Of a DNA stretch of 64,000 nt, positions 41,985-50,764 are shown in pieces. The notes beneath the pieces were generated by a model that had not been told where the DNA came from, did not search any database, and saw nothing but the letters and a program-made list of their open reading frames with translations. The position numbers and the translations under genes are program-made. The stretch lies in the NCBI RefSeq assembly GCF_024600715.1, contig NZ_CP102332.1:6572001-6636000 (forward strand). Reading direction: 5' to 3'. This stretch comes from Streptomyces changanensis (GTDB lineage Bacteria; Actinomycetota; Actinomycetes; Streptomycetales; Streptomycetaceae). The first letter of the stretch is position 1; each line of letters begins with the position of its first letter.

Positions 41985-42032
41985 TCCGCTGGTGTCAGCG
42001 GACGATGATGTGACAGTATCAGCGCATGCTGA
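41985..42032. promoter_or_regulatory. arsR: ArsR operators of the second ars cluster
   Basis: Two dyads lie in the 94-base gap between arsC and arsR: TCCGCTG-GTGT-CAGCGGA (41985-42002) and TCAGC-GCAT-GCTGA (42019-42032). The second spans the arsR start codon. Both contain the CAGC half and could be occupied by the same ArsR dimer type. Confidence 0.55.
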
Positions 42033-42334
42033 CTTCAGTCGATCCTGATGTGATTCGGGCGCTGGGTGATCCCCTCCGCCTCCGGATCGTGGCCCTGCTG
42101 GCGCGCGAGACGCTCTGCACGACGCACCTCGTCGAGGAGACCGGAGCCAAGCAGACCAATCTGTCCAACCATCTGAAGGTGCTGCGCGAGGCCGGCCTCG
42201 TGGAGACCGAGCCCTGCGGCCGCTTCACCTACTACAGGCTCAAGCCCGACCTCCTGGCCGGCCTCTCCGAGCAGTTCGCCGAGCTGGCCGCCTCCGCCCG
42301 TACCGCCTCCGCGAACAAGAGGGCCTGCCCGTGA
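42026..42334 (+). CDS. arsR: ArsR repressor of the arsC/acr3 cluster
   Basis: A 102-residue ArsR protein: [20 protein letters not shown], recognition helix [19 protein letters not shown], wing [13 protein letters not shown]. The Cys residues at TLCTTH, EPCGR and the C-terminus (KRACP) could form an As(III) site different from the CxC of the first ArsR here. The stop overlaps the acr3 GTG, so repressor and pump are co-translated. No ribosome-binding site stands out; the mRNA may begin near the ATG. Confidence 0.9.
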   Translation: MLTSVDPDVIRALGDPLRLRIVALLARETLCTTHLVEETGAKQTNLSNHLKVLREAGLVETEPCGRFTYYRLKPDLLAGLSEQFAELAASARTASANKRACP

Positions 42335-43446
42335 CCCCCACCGAGACCACCCCCGCCGCCCCCGGTCCGGTCGGCGGCGGGGGCGAGTCGATCGTCAGGA
42401 AGCTCTCCACCCTCGACCGCTACCTCGCGGTGTGGATCCTGCTGGCCATGGCGGTCGGCCTCGGACTCGGTCGGCTGATTCCGGGTCTGAACGACGCGCT
42501 GGCGAAGGTGGAGGTCGGCGGGGTCTCCCTGCCGATCGCGCTCGGCCTGCTGATCATGATGTACCCGGTCCTGGCGAAGGTCCGCTACGACAGGTTGGAC
42601 GCCGTCACCGGCGACCGGAAGCTGATGATCTCCTCCCTGGTCGTCAACTGGGTCCTCGGCCCGGCGATCATGTTCGCCCTGGCGTGGATCTTCCTGCCGG
42701 ACCTGCCCGAGTACCGCACCGGCCTGATCATCGTCGGACTGGCCCGCTGCATCGCCATGGTGATCATCTGGAACGACCTCGCCTGCGGCGACCGCGAGGC
42801 CGCCGCCGTGCTGGTGGCCCTCAACTCCGTCTTCCAGGTCGTCGCGTTCGGCCTGCTGGGCTGGTTCTACCTCGACCTGCTGCCCGGCTGGCTGGGCCTC
42901 GGCGCGGGCGAGCACCTGGACGTCTCGATGGGGGAGATCGCCCTGAACGTGGTCATCTTCCTCGGCGTCCCGCTCCTGGGCGGCTTCCTCACCCGCCGAG
43001 TCGGCGAGCGGACGATGGGCCGTGCCGACTACGAGGCGAGGTTCCTGCCGAAGATCGGGCCGTGGGCGCTGTACGGGCTGCTGTTCACGATCGTCATCCT
43101 GTTCGCCCTGCAGGGCAGGACCATCACCTCCCAGCCGCTGGACGTCGCCCGTATCGCGCTGCCGCTGCTGGTGTACTTCGCCGTCATGTTCTTCGGCACC
43201 TTCCTCCTCGGCAAGGGCCTGGGCCTGGCCTACGACCGCACCACGACCCTGGCGTTCACCGCGGCCGGCAACAACTTCGAACTGGCCATCGCGGTCGCCA
43301 TCGCCACCTTCGGCGTCACCTCCGGCCAGGCCCTGTCGGGCGTCGTCGGGCCGCTCATCGAGGTCCCGGTCCTCATCGGCCTGGTCTACGTCGCGCTCGC
43401 CTGGCGGAGGAGGTTCGCCGCGGACGCGGTGACGACGGCCCCGTGA
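42331..43446 (+). CDS. acr3: Acr3-type arsenite efflux permease
   Basis: A 371-residue membrane protein with ten helices. The family core is clear: LDRYLAVWILLAMAVGLGLG, VSLPIALGLLIMMYPVLAKV, and VGLARCIAMVIIWNDLACGD with the conserved Cys of the fourth helix. GNNFELAIAVAIATFG follows later. It exports arsenite using the proton gradient. GTG start overlaps arsR by four bases. A palindrome overlaps its stop codon. Confidence 0.95.
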   Translation: MTPTETTPAAPGPVGGGGESIVRKLSTLDRYLAVWILLAMAVGLGLGRLIPGLNDALAKVEVGGVSLPIALGLLIMMYPVLAKVRYDRLDAVTGDRKLMISSLVVNWVLGPAIMFALAWIFLPDLPEYRTGLIIVGLARCIAMVIIWNDLACGDREAAAVLVALNSVFQVVAFGLLGWFYLDLLPGWLGLGAGEHLDVSMGEIALNVVIFLGVPLLGGFLTRRVGERTMGRADYEARFLPKIGPWALYGLLFTIVILFALQGRTITSQPLDVARIALPLLVYFAVMFFGTFLLGKGLGLAYDRTTTLAFTAAGNNFELAIAVAIATFGVTSGQALSGVVGPLIEVPVLIGLVYVALAWRRRFAADAVTTAP

Positions 43447-43462
43447 CCGGTCACGGGGCCGT
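43435..43462. terminator. 28-base perfect palindrome at the acr3 stop
   Basis: A 14+14 base palindrome (centre 43448/43449) that includes the acr3 TGA and could fold into a terminator hairpin for acr3 and the convergent ynfA-like gene. Confidence 0.65.
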
Positions 43463-43524
43463 GGTGGTCGGCGGCGTCCGGGCAGGGGCGCCGCCGCCGG
43501 CCTGGCGGGGAAGGCGGGACCGGG

Positions 43525-43860
43525 TCAGTGGCCGCGGGGCGCGTACATGATCACGGCCATCCCGGCGAGGCAGATCAGGGCGCCGGTGACGTCGTAGCGG
43601 TCGGGGCGGTAGCCGTCGGCGACCATGCCCCACGCGATCGACCCGGCGACGAAGACGCCACCGTAGGCGGCGAGCACGCGGCCGAAGTCGTCGTCGTGCT
43701 GCCAGGTGGCGACCACGCCGTAGAGGCCCAGCGCCAGGACGCCGGCACCGATCCAGATCCAGCCCTTGTGCTCCCGGATGCCCTGCCACACCAGCCACGC
43801 GCCGCCGATCTCGAACAGGGCGGCGAGGACGAACAGGGAGACGGATCGCGCGACACTCAC
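43525..43860 (-). CDS. YnfA/UPF0060 small membrane protein
   Basis: A 111-residue protein with four transmembrane helices: [60 protein letters not shown] and [20 protein letters not shown]. The family resembles half-size drug/metabolite exporters; function not established. It converges on acr3. Confidence 0.92.
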   Translation of the reverse strand: MSVARSVSLFVLAALFEIGGAWLVWQGIREHKGWIWIGAGVLALGLYGVVATWQHDDDFGRVLAAYGGVFVAGSIAWGMVADGYRPDRYDVTGALICLAGMAVIMYAPRGH

Positions 43861-43973
43861 GAACGGTGAGCCTACCGCCGGGTCCCCGGGCGCCCCGCCC
43901 CCGCTCGATGCACCGTCCCGGGGCGGACCCGGTCACGGAGGACCCCGTCACGGGGAGGCGACGGCCGGACCGG

Positions 43974-44230
43974 TCACCGGCGCACGAGGCGGGCGGCCGG
44001 CCGCCGGGTGACGCGGTCCGCGTCCCCTCCCACTCCGCGCAGCGCGCTCGACGACAGGTGCGCTGCCACTCCCGCCTGACGAGCGCCGGCCGTGGGACCG
44101 CGACCCGTGATGCCTCCGCGGTGCCGCGGACGCCCGGTCGGCGGCCAGGGCGCCGTCGGGACCGGCGAGGTGGGGCGGAGCGGGACGGTGGCCGGTGGCG
44201 AGGAGGACCGCCTCGGCCTCCACCCCGCCC
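43974..44230 (-). pseudogene. Remnant of a flavoprotein monooxygenase C-terminus
   Basis: Two frames together spell the end of a CzcO-like NAD(P)/FAD monooxygenase. GVEAEAVLLATGHRPAPPHL is read at about 44226-44167. After a frameshift, RPRHRGGITG and later LSSSALRGVGGDADRVTRR appear at about 44138-43990, matching the usual ending (SSNxLRGVGRDA). No intact dinucleotide-binding domain remains. Its position next to an ars cluster suggests a lost ArsO-like partner. The rest of 43861-44445 holds nothing. Confidence 0.55.
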
Positions 44231-44445
44231 CCCGCCCGGCCGGATGAGCGGGGGCGGCAGTCGGGGCCCCGGTCGGCACCCGGGGCGCGGGCCGGGCTTG
44301 GGCGGTGGGGGCCGGCGGCGGCGCCTGCCCCTCCCCCCGGCCCCGGCCCCGGACCGGACCGGCCAGGGTCCGGGGAAGCCTCGCCCCAGGATCCGGTGCC
44401 CACGCGGGTGAGGTCGGCCGCCCGGGCCCCCGGAGGGGCGAGGCG

Positions 44446-46206
44446 TCAGATGCGGTGGACGGTGTGCAGCTTCCTCGCGTAGGTTCCCGTGCCGTCCAGC
44501 AGCGAGGGGCCGCCCAGGTCCGACATGGTGGGCCCGTTGGCCGTCTTGCGGCTGGAGAGGAAGCGCCGCTTCCCGGCCGCGTCCTTGCCCAGGTAGATGC
44601 CGACGTGGTCGACCGTGACCGTCACGTTGTCGTCGCCCGAGTCCGCGTTGAAGAGCACCAGGTCGCCGGGCTGGAGCTGGGCCGCTGCGGGCGGGGTCGT
44701 GCCGTCGCCGGTCCGGTCGACGCGCACGCCGGGCGCGTACTCGACCATGTCCCGGGACTTGCGCGGGATGCGGGTCCCGGACGTGTCCGCGCCCGCGGCC
44801 ATCGGGACGCCCATGTGGTAGCCGTACACCATGCGCGTGTAGCCGGAGCAGTCGAGGTTGCCGACCTGCTTGCTGGACGGGCCGGTGTGGGCGCCGTCCG
44901 GGAAGGTCCAGCCGACGTTCATGTACTCGTGGAAGTCGGCGCCCTCGTAGCAGTAACCCTGCGGGTCCAGGTAGCCGTACCCGGCGGCGCCGAGGACCTG
45001 CTTGTCCTTGGCCGGTCCGGCGCCGCTCGTCACCGCGGGGGCGCCGGCGAGGAACATCGCCGCGTACGCGAGGACGTCCGGCACCGTGGAGCCGGCCCAT
45101 CCGCGGATGGTCTGCTCCAGCGCCGGGGTCCAGGTGCCGTCGAACGGCTCCGGGAGCACCCGCACCCACTCCCCGTGCGTGACGCTCGGCGGCGTCGCCC
45201 AGTTCGCCGCGTTCACCTCGAACCGGCTGACGTGCAGCTTGACGGGGAGGTTGGTGCAGCCCTGGTTGGCGAGCGCGCGCAGCCCGACGCGTCCCTTGGC
45301 GAAGGTCGCGTCGGTGACGTCCACGGCCCACGCGGACGGCTCCGCGGAGGCGGAACGCCACGCCTTGACCTGGATGCGGCTGCCCTGGCGGCGTACCCGG
45401 ATCGTCCAGTCCGTGCCCGCGGGCACGCCCGTGGCGAGGGTGACGGCCGTCGTCAGCTGGGTGACCGCGTCGGCGACCTCCTTCTCGACGCGCAGCTCGA
45501 CCGCGCCGGACGTGAGGAAGGACAGCCGGGCCCGGTAGTGGTTGTGGGTGTCCTGGTAGCCGAAGGACAGGGCGTACGAGCAGGCCTGGCCGGTGGGCAC
45601 CTTGTCGAACCGGGCCACGGTCCGCACGTCGACGTCGGTGATCTCGTCATCGCGCAGGGTGGCGTGCCGGCTGGCGTAATCCGTGGTCAGGGCGATGGTT
45701 CCGGTGCCCGGTATGACCGAGTAGTCGGTGTCGGCGGGGCCGAGGGCGGACCATCTTCCGCCGCCCCAGGACGTGCCCCAGTACTGGCGGTCCCCGACCG
45801 GGAGGGACGTGTCCGGCAGCGTGCGCGCGAAGTCGTCCACGAACGGCTTCTTGTTCTCGGTGAAGGTGCGCGTCGGGCCGGGCAGGACGACGGTCCGGGC
45901 GCCGCGGGTCAGCACGGCGACGCGCTTGCCGCCGGAGGTCACCTCGGTACGGGCCGGGGTGCCGGGGAGCACCGTGGCGGTGAGCGGGGCCGCCAGGGTC
46001 ACCGGGGCGAAGTAGGAGGCGTCGAGCGGCGGCAGCGTCACGGAGGAGCGTGCCGACGTCAGGCCGGCCGGGCCGGGGAAGGGGTCGACGGGGGCGGGTG
46101 TGGGCGGGGCGGCCTGGGCCGGGGTGGCGACGAGGCCGCTCAGCGGAAGGGCGGCGGCCGACGCCGCGAAGAGGGTGAGCAGGCCGCGCCGTGAAGTGTG
46201 CGTCAT
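44446..46206 (-). CDS. Tat-exported NlpC/P60 hydrolase with lectin-like domain
   Basis: A 586-residue secreted protein. The N-terminus MTHTSRRGLLTLFAASAAAL is a twin-arginine signal ending near AQAAPPT. Residues about 100-300 form a concanavalin-like beta-sandwich (DFARTLPDTSLPVG to KLHVSRFEV). The C-terminal 230 residues are NlpC/P60-like, with the catalytic Cys in GNLDCSGYTRMVYGYH and His in TVTVDHVGIYLG. It probably cleaves peptidoglycan stem peptides or a related amide outside the cell. ATG 46215 (MIPMTH) is an alternative start. Confidence 0.85.
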   Translation of the reverse strand: MTHTSRRGLLTLFAASAAALPLSGLVATPAQAAPPTPAPVDPFPGPAGLTSARSSVTLPPLDASYFAPVTLAAPLTATVLPGTPARTEVTSGGKRVAVLTRGARTVVLPGPTRTFTENKKPFVDDFARTLPDTSLPVGDRQYWGTSWGGGRWSALGPADTDYSVIPGTGTIALTTDYASRHATLRDDEITDVDVRTVARFDKVPTGQACSYALSFGYQDTHNHYRARLSFLTSGAVELRVEKEVADAVTQLTTAVTLATGVPAGTDWTIRVRRQGSRIQVKAWRSASAEPSAWAVDVTDATFAKGRVGLRALANQGCTNLPVKLHVSRFEVNAANWATPPSVTHGEWVRVLPEPFDGTWTPALEQTIRGWAGSTVPDVLAYAAMFLAGAPAVTSGAGPAKDKQVLGAAGYGYLDPQGYCYEGADFHEYMNVGWTFPDGAHTGPSSKQVGNLDCSGYTRMVYGYHMGVPMAAGADTSGTRIPRKSRDMVEYAPGVRVDRTGDGTTPPAAAQLQPGDLVLFNADSGDDNVTVTVDHVGIYLGKDAAGKRRFLSSRKTANGPTMSDLGGPSLLDGTGTYARKLHTVHRI

Positions 46207-46412
46207 GGGGATCATGATCCGTGCGCGTTCCGCGGAGGAACACGTCACCCCCCGTGAAACTCGGGCACGGGCACGGGCACGGGCACGGGCCGGCCCGCAC
46301 CCGCCCCGGGCACCCCCGCCGGGCCCCACCCACCCCGCCCGCCCGGCCCCGGGCGCCCCGCCCCCGCCAACCCGGCCCTGGGCGGGGGCGGACGGTCGTG
46401 TCGTCCGGTCGG

Positions 46413-47711
46413 TCAGCGCTCCGCAGCGCCGGCCCGCTGGTAGATGTCCGGGATGCCGTCCTGGTCGTCGTCGCGGGTCTCCTCCTCGTACAGGCGCCGG
46501 TAGACGGCGTTGCGGCGCTTGATGAGGAGGGCCGCCAGGGCGGCGGCGAGCACGGAGCCGACGAGGACGGCGGCCTTGACCTGCTCGGAGACGACCTCGT
46601 CGGGGAAGGCCAGTTCACCGATCAGCAGGGCGACGGTGAAGCCGATCCCGGCCAGGACCGCGAGGGCGAGGACGTCCGCCCACGCCAGCTCGGGGTTGAG
46701 CTTCGCCCGGGTGAACCGGGCGGCCAGGTAGGTGCCGGCGAAGATGCCGAGGGTCTTGCCGGCCACCAGGCCGATGACGACACCGAGCGGTTCCGGCCGG
46801 GTGAAGACCTCTCCCAGGGCGCCGGCGGAGATCCCCACACCGGCCGCGAAGAGCGCGAACAGGGGTACCACCACACCCGCCGAGACGGGGTGGAGCAGGT
46901 GGGAGGTCCGCTCGGCCGGGGAGGCGGTCTCGCCCTCGTCGCGGGTGGTGCGCAGGATCAGCCCGATCGCGACGCCGGCGACGGTGGCGTGGACACCGCC
47001 GTTGTACATCAGCGCCCAGGTGACGATGCCGAGCGGCACGTACCACCACCAGCCGCGCACGCGGAAGCGCTGGAGGAGGTGGAAGAGGAGGAGGCAGGCG
47101 AAGGCCCCGCCGAGCGCGGCGAGGTTCAGGTCGTCGGTGAAGAAGACCGCGATGATGAGGATCGCGCCGAGGTCGTCGACGACGGCCAGGGTGAGCAGGA
47201 AGGCCCGCAGCGCGGCGGGCAGGTGGGTGCTGAGCACGGCGAGCACCGCGAGCGCGAAGGCGATGTCGGTGGCCATGGGGACGGCCCAGCCCTCCATGCT
47301 GCCGCCGCCGGCCGTGACCGTCACGGCGTAGAGGGCGGCGGGCACGATCATCCCGCAGAGCGCGGCGATGACGGGGAGGGCCGCGGTGGCGGGGGTGCGC
47401 AGTTCTCCCACGACCAGTTCGCGCTTGAGCTCGATACCGGCGACGAGGAAGAAGAGGGCGAGCAGCCCGTCGGCCGTCCAGTGCTCCACCGACAGGTCCA
47501 GGCCGAGGGCCGGTATGCCGAAGTGGAAGTCGCGTATCTGCTCGTAGGTCCCGCTCCACGGGGTGTTCGCCCACACCAGGGCGACGAGCGCGGCGGCCAG
47601 GAGGACCAGGCCGCCGACGGTCTCCGTCCTCAGCGCCTGGACCACGGCCATGCGTTCCGGCAAGGGGAGGAGTCCGAGGAAGGGGGAACGCTCGCGCGGG
47701 GCGTCGGCCAT
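46413..47711 (-). CDS. nhaA: NhaA sodium/proton antiporter
   Basis: A 432-residue membrane protein. The diagnostic NhaA segments are present: FFLVAGIELKRELVVGELR, PMATDIAFALAVLAVL (with the Asp of the D-D-like site nearby), LAVVDDLGAILIIAVFF carrying the paired transport Asp residues, and GIGFTVALLIGELAF. It expels Na+ in exchange for protons. ATG 47711 has GGAGG 8 bases upstream. A hydrophilic tail of about 30 residues (EEETRDDDQDGIPDIYQ) follows the last helix. Confidence 0.95.
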   Translation of the reverse strand: MADAPRERSPFLGLLPLPERMAVVQALRTETVGGLVLLAAALVALVWANTPWSGTYEQIRDFHFGIPALGLDLSVEHWTADGLLALFFLVAGIELKRELVVGELRTPATAALPVIAALCGMIVPAALYAVTVTAGGGSMEGWAVPMATDIAFALAVLAVLSTHLPAALRAFLLTLAVVDDLGAILIIAVFFTDDLNLAALGGAFACLLLFHLLQRFRVRGWWWYVPLGIVTWALMYNGGVHATVAGVAIGLILRTTRDEGETASPAERTSHLLHPVSAGVVVPLFALFAAGVGISAGALGEVFTRPEPLGVVIGLVAGKTLGIFAGTYLAARFTRAKLNPELAWADVLALAVLAGIGFTVALLIGELAFPDEVVSEQVKAAVLVGSVLAAALAALLIKRRNAVYRRLYEEETRDDDQDGIPDIYQRAGAAER

Positions 47712-47906
47712 GAAAAGGACCTCCGGGAAATCGGGGGGAGAGAGGGCACACGAGCCCTGAGGACGCCGACCAGACTTCCCGGCACACCGCGCGTCCGCGG
47801 GCCCTGGACACGGGCACGGCGCTGACGCGTTCCTCACACCCTAACCGGACGGTCTCTTTCCCGCCATACCCCGTTTCACCTGCGGGAATCCGCTCCCCGG
47901 GCACGA

Positions 47907-47953
47907 CGAGCGGGCCCGTGCACACCACGCCGTGGTGTGCACGGGCCCGCTCG
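47907..47953. terminator. 47-base near-perfect palindrome, terminator
   Basis: A 23-base perfect stem (47907-47929 with 47931-47953) around a single base. It lies 21 bases downstream of the alanine symporter stop and upstream of nhaA. Confidence 0.85.
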
Positions 47954-47974
47954 GGGCCGGACCGCCGGGGGCGG

Positions 47975-49519
47975 TCAGACAGTGGCCTTCGCCGACTCCT
48001 GGTCCTCGTCGGACGGGGTGTCGTCGGTGATCTCACCGGCGTCGCGGGCCCGGACGAACTCCAGGAAGGAGTTCAGCTCGCGCTTGACGACCGGGGCGAG
48101 GAGGTACAGACCGATGATGTTGATGACGGCGAGCATGAAGAGCACGGCGTCGGCCATGTCGATCAGGGTCTGCAGCGTCAGCAGGGTGCCGGCGACCGCG
48201 AACAGCGTGTAGATGACCTTGAAGGTGATCTCACTGGCCTGGCTGCGCCCGAACAGGTGCGCCCAGGCCTTCATGCAGTAGTAGCCCCAGGTCAGCACGG
48301 TCGAGATGGCGAACAGCATCACCGCGACGGTGAGGATGTACGGGAACCAGGGCATGACCGTGGCGAAGGCGTCGGAGGTGATGGTGACGCCGCCGATGGA
48401 CTCGCCCGCGCGGGCCTCGGCCCAACTGGCCGGGTTGGCGATGACGATGGTCAGCGCGGTCATCGTGCAGATGATGACGGTGTCGATGAAGGGCTCCAGC
48501 AGGGCGACCAAGCCCTCGCTGGCGGGGTGCTTCGTCTTGACCGCGGAGTGCGCGATGGGGGCGGAACCGAGACCGGCCTCGTTGGAGAACGCGGCCCGCT
48601 TGAAGCCGATGATCAGCGCGCCCAGGACACCGCCGGCGACGCCCTGGGGGTTGAAGGCGCCCTCGATGATGGTGGCGATCGCGGCGGGGACGGCCGTGAT
48701 GTGCACCAGGATGACGACCAGGCAGGCGGCGATGTAGATGCCGGCCATGGCGGGGACGAGCTTGCTGGTCACGTTGGCGATGGAGCGGATGCCGCCGAGC
48801 AGGACGATGCCCACGAGCGCGGCGACCAGGATGCCGAAGAACAGCGCGCCGGCCGACGAGCCCATCAGGCCGTCCTCGCCGCCGGTGACGGAGACGAGCT
48901 GGGCGTAGGACTGGTTGACCTGGAAGAGGTTGCCGCCGAAGAGGCCGAAGAACAGGACCATGAAGGACGCCATGACGGCGAGCACCTTGCCGAGGGTCTT
49001 GCCGTTCTTGCCGAAGCGCTCGGCCAGGCCCTTGGGCAGGTAGTGCATCGGGCCGCCGGAGACGGTGCCGTCGGGGTGGACCTCGCGGTACTTCACACCC
49101 AGGGTGACCTCGACGAACTTGGTGGCCATGCCGAGCAGGCCGCACAGGATCATCCAGAACGTCGCGCCGGGGCCGCCGATGGAGACGGCCACCGCCACAC
49201 CTGCGATGTTGCCGAGTCCCACGGTGCCGGAGACGGCGGCGGTCAGCGCCTGGAAGTGGTTGACCTCGCCGGTCGAACCCTTCTCGTCGTACTTCCCGCG
49301 CACCACGTCGACGGCGAGTTTGAACTTGCGGATCTGCACCAGCCCGAACCAGGCGGTGAAGACGAGGCCGGCGACGACCAGCCAGGCGACGATGAGGGGG
49401 AGTGCCGTGCCGCCTACGGGCACGGAATAGAAGACGACCTCGCCGAGCCAGGTGGCAATGGGCTCGAAGAATCCGCTGACGGCTTCGTCGACGGAAGTGG
49501 TGATGGAGTCGAGTGACAC
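47975..49519 (-). CDS. Sodium:alanine (AGCS) symporter
   Basis: A 514-residue membrane protein of the alanine/glycine:cation symporter family. Hallmarks include FQALTAAVSGTVGLGNIAGVA, GGPGATFWMILCGLLGMATKF, GVKYREVHPDGTVSGGPMHY and FSNEAGLGSAPIAHSAVKT, followed by GLVALLEPFIDTVIICTMTALTI. It imports alanine or glycine with Na+. ATG 49519. It shares no operon; a strong terminator follows it. Confidence 0.95.
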   Translation of the reverse strand: MSLDSITTSVDEAVSGFFEPIATWLGEVVFYSVPVGGTALPLIVAWLVVAGLVFTAWFGLVQIRKFKLAVDVVRGKYDEKGSTGEVNHFQALTAAVSGTVGLGNIAGVAVAVSIGGPGATFWMILCGLLGMATKFVEVTLGVKYREVHPDGTVSGGPMHYLPKGLAERFGKNGKTLGKVLAVMASFMVLFFGLFGGNLFQVNQSYAQLVSVTGGEDGLMGSSAGALFFGILVAALVGIVLLGGIRSIANVTSKLVPAMAGIYIAACLVVILVHITAVPAAIATIIEGAFNPQGVAGGVLGALIIGFKRAAFSNEAGLGSAPIAHSAVKTKHPASEGLVALLEPFIDTVIICTMTALTIVIANPASWAEARAGESIGGVTITSDAFATVMPWFPYILTVAVMLFAISTVLTWGYYCMKAWAHLFGRSQASEITFKVIYTLFAVAGTLLTLQTLIDMADAVLFMLAVINIIGLYLLAPVVKRELNSFLEFVRARDAGEITDDTPSDEDQESAKATV

Positions 49520-50569
49520 GGTGGGCTACCTCGATGGCGCAGTACCGGCGCAGAGGAGGTTGCGCCGGGAAGGTGTGCGGTCTTTGAGCGAACGCCGTTG
49601 TCCGATCGGCGACCCTGGGGGCCGCGCTCCGCGGACTCGGAACGTGATCACCCTGGTCGTGCTGCCGGTGCTTGCCGGCACTCCGCGTGGCGGCGAGGGG
49701 TGGTGCTACCTGCGGAGTTGCGTAGTTCTACCACGGCTGCCGCAGAGTGTTGAGTGATGCAGATCACATAACCGGGAGTAGTCTTCGAAAATCCCAGCGA
49801 ACGAAACAAGACCGTTATGCGCCAGGTCTGATCCGTTCATCGGACATCTATGTCCGAATGTTGAACCCGACCGCGACGGTCCGTGACCGCCGCCGCTGGG
49901 GGCGGCCTCTCCGCGCGCCCCGGCCGGCGCCGGTCGACGCCCGCCGCCGGAGAGCGGCGCCCCCACCGAACCTGCGGCCGTGGGCGGAGCGGATCGGCGA
50001 GGGCGGGGGGTCCGCACATCCGGGCAGGCCCGAGGGCGAGCCGCGTCGGCGGCCCGCCGGCCGCTGACGAGGACCGGCCTCCGGGAGGGGGAAGGAGGAG
50101 TGCGGCGGACGGCGGGGCGGCGAGGAGGGCCTTGAGGGCCTCACCAAGAACGAGTTGTACGAGCGGGCGGCGCGGGTGGAGGCGTGCCCGGCCGGTCGGG
50201 GAGGAACCGTGACGAGCCGCTCGGGGCCCCGGAGGCCGTCGCCGCGCCATGAGGGGGACGGCGGTCCTACGGAACCGGACGACGCTCATACGGAACGCGT
50301 CCCGCCGGCGCGGTCGGCGTCCCGCCGGCTCGTGCCGCTCCGGGGGCGGGATGGGCACGCGAGGACGGCCGCGCACACCGTCACCCCCGCCGTCCTCTCC
50401 CGGCCGCCTCGTCGGGCGAGAGGGGTCGGGGGGCGGACGCCCGCGCCGGGGCGTCCGGCCCCGACACGGTCCGGCCTGGCACCGGAGGTACGGCCACCGT
50501 CCACTCGGCGAGCAAGCACCCTCGCCCGGGGAGCAAGGCCACCCCGACGGCAGGGGTCCGACGCCGGGG
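49520..50569. other. Long intergenic region with dyad and a coding remnant
   Basis: About 1,050 bases. An AT-richer stretch (49740-49860) probably holds the symporter promoter. It contains a perfect dyad TCGGACAT-CT-ATGTCCGA (49840-49857). At 50131-50184 (plus) a short frame LEGLTKNELYERAARVEA resembles the start of Rho-N/ChaB-like KxELYERA helical domains, then degenerates. No glycine-riboswitch core was found ahead of the symporter. The rest is GC-rich without coding signal. Confidence 0.5.
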
Positions 50570-50686
50570 TCAGCGGCTGACGCTGCAGATCCCCGTCTTG
50601 GGCGCGACCCCGTTGAGGGCGTCGTCGAAGTCGTACTCGAACGTGTCGTGTGGGGGCAGGCCGTGGGGGAAGTTGATCTCAACCAC
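50570..50686 (-). CDS. Possible 38-residue ORF or gene fragment
   Basis: The frame reads MVEINFPHGLPPHDTFEYDF and ends NGVAPKTGICSVSR. Its composition (Asp, Phe, Asn, Tyr, Ile) and G/C third positions are coding-like, unlike shadow frames here. The GTG at 50686 has no clear ribosome-binding site. I recognise no family. It could be a small protein divergent from the sigma-factor gene, or the N-terminal stump of a lost gene. Confidence 0.35.
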   Translation of the reverse strand: MVEINFPHGLPPHDTFEYDFDDALNGVAPKTGICSVSR

Positions 50687-50752
50687 GAGACGGTCCGTTC
50701 GTCGGCGGATGTGCGGCCCTCGCCCCGCCCGCCACCGTGCCGGTGGCCCCGC

Positions 50753-50758
50753 TACGAT
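50753..50758 (+). promoter_or_regulatory. -10 box of the ECF41 sigma gene
   Basis: TACGAT (TANNNT) lies 6 bases before the ATG at 50765, again suggesting a leaderless transcript. Confidence 0.4.
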
Positions 50759-50764
50759 CCGGCC

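Noticed and set aside
49520..49760. Glycine riboswitch upstream of the alanine symporter
   Set aside because: Looked for the conserved aptamer core on the minus strand; neither it nor the paired-aptamer layout is visible.
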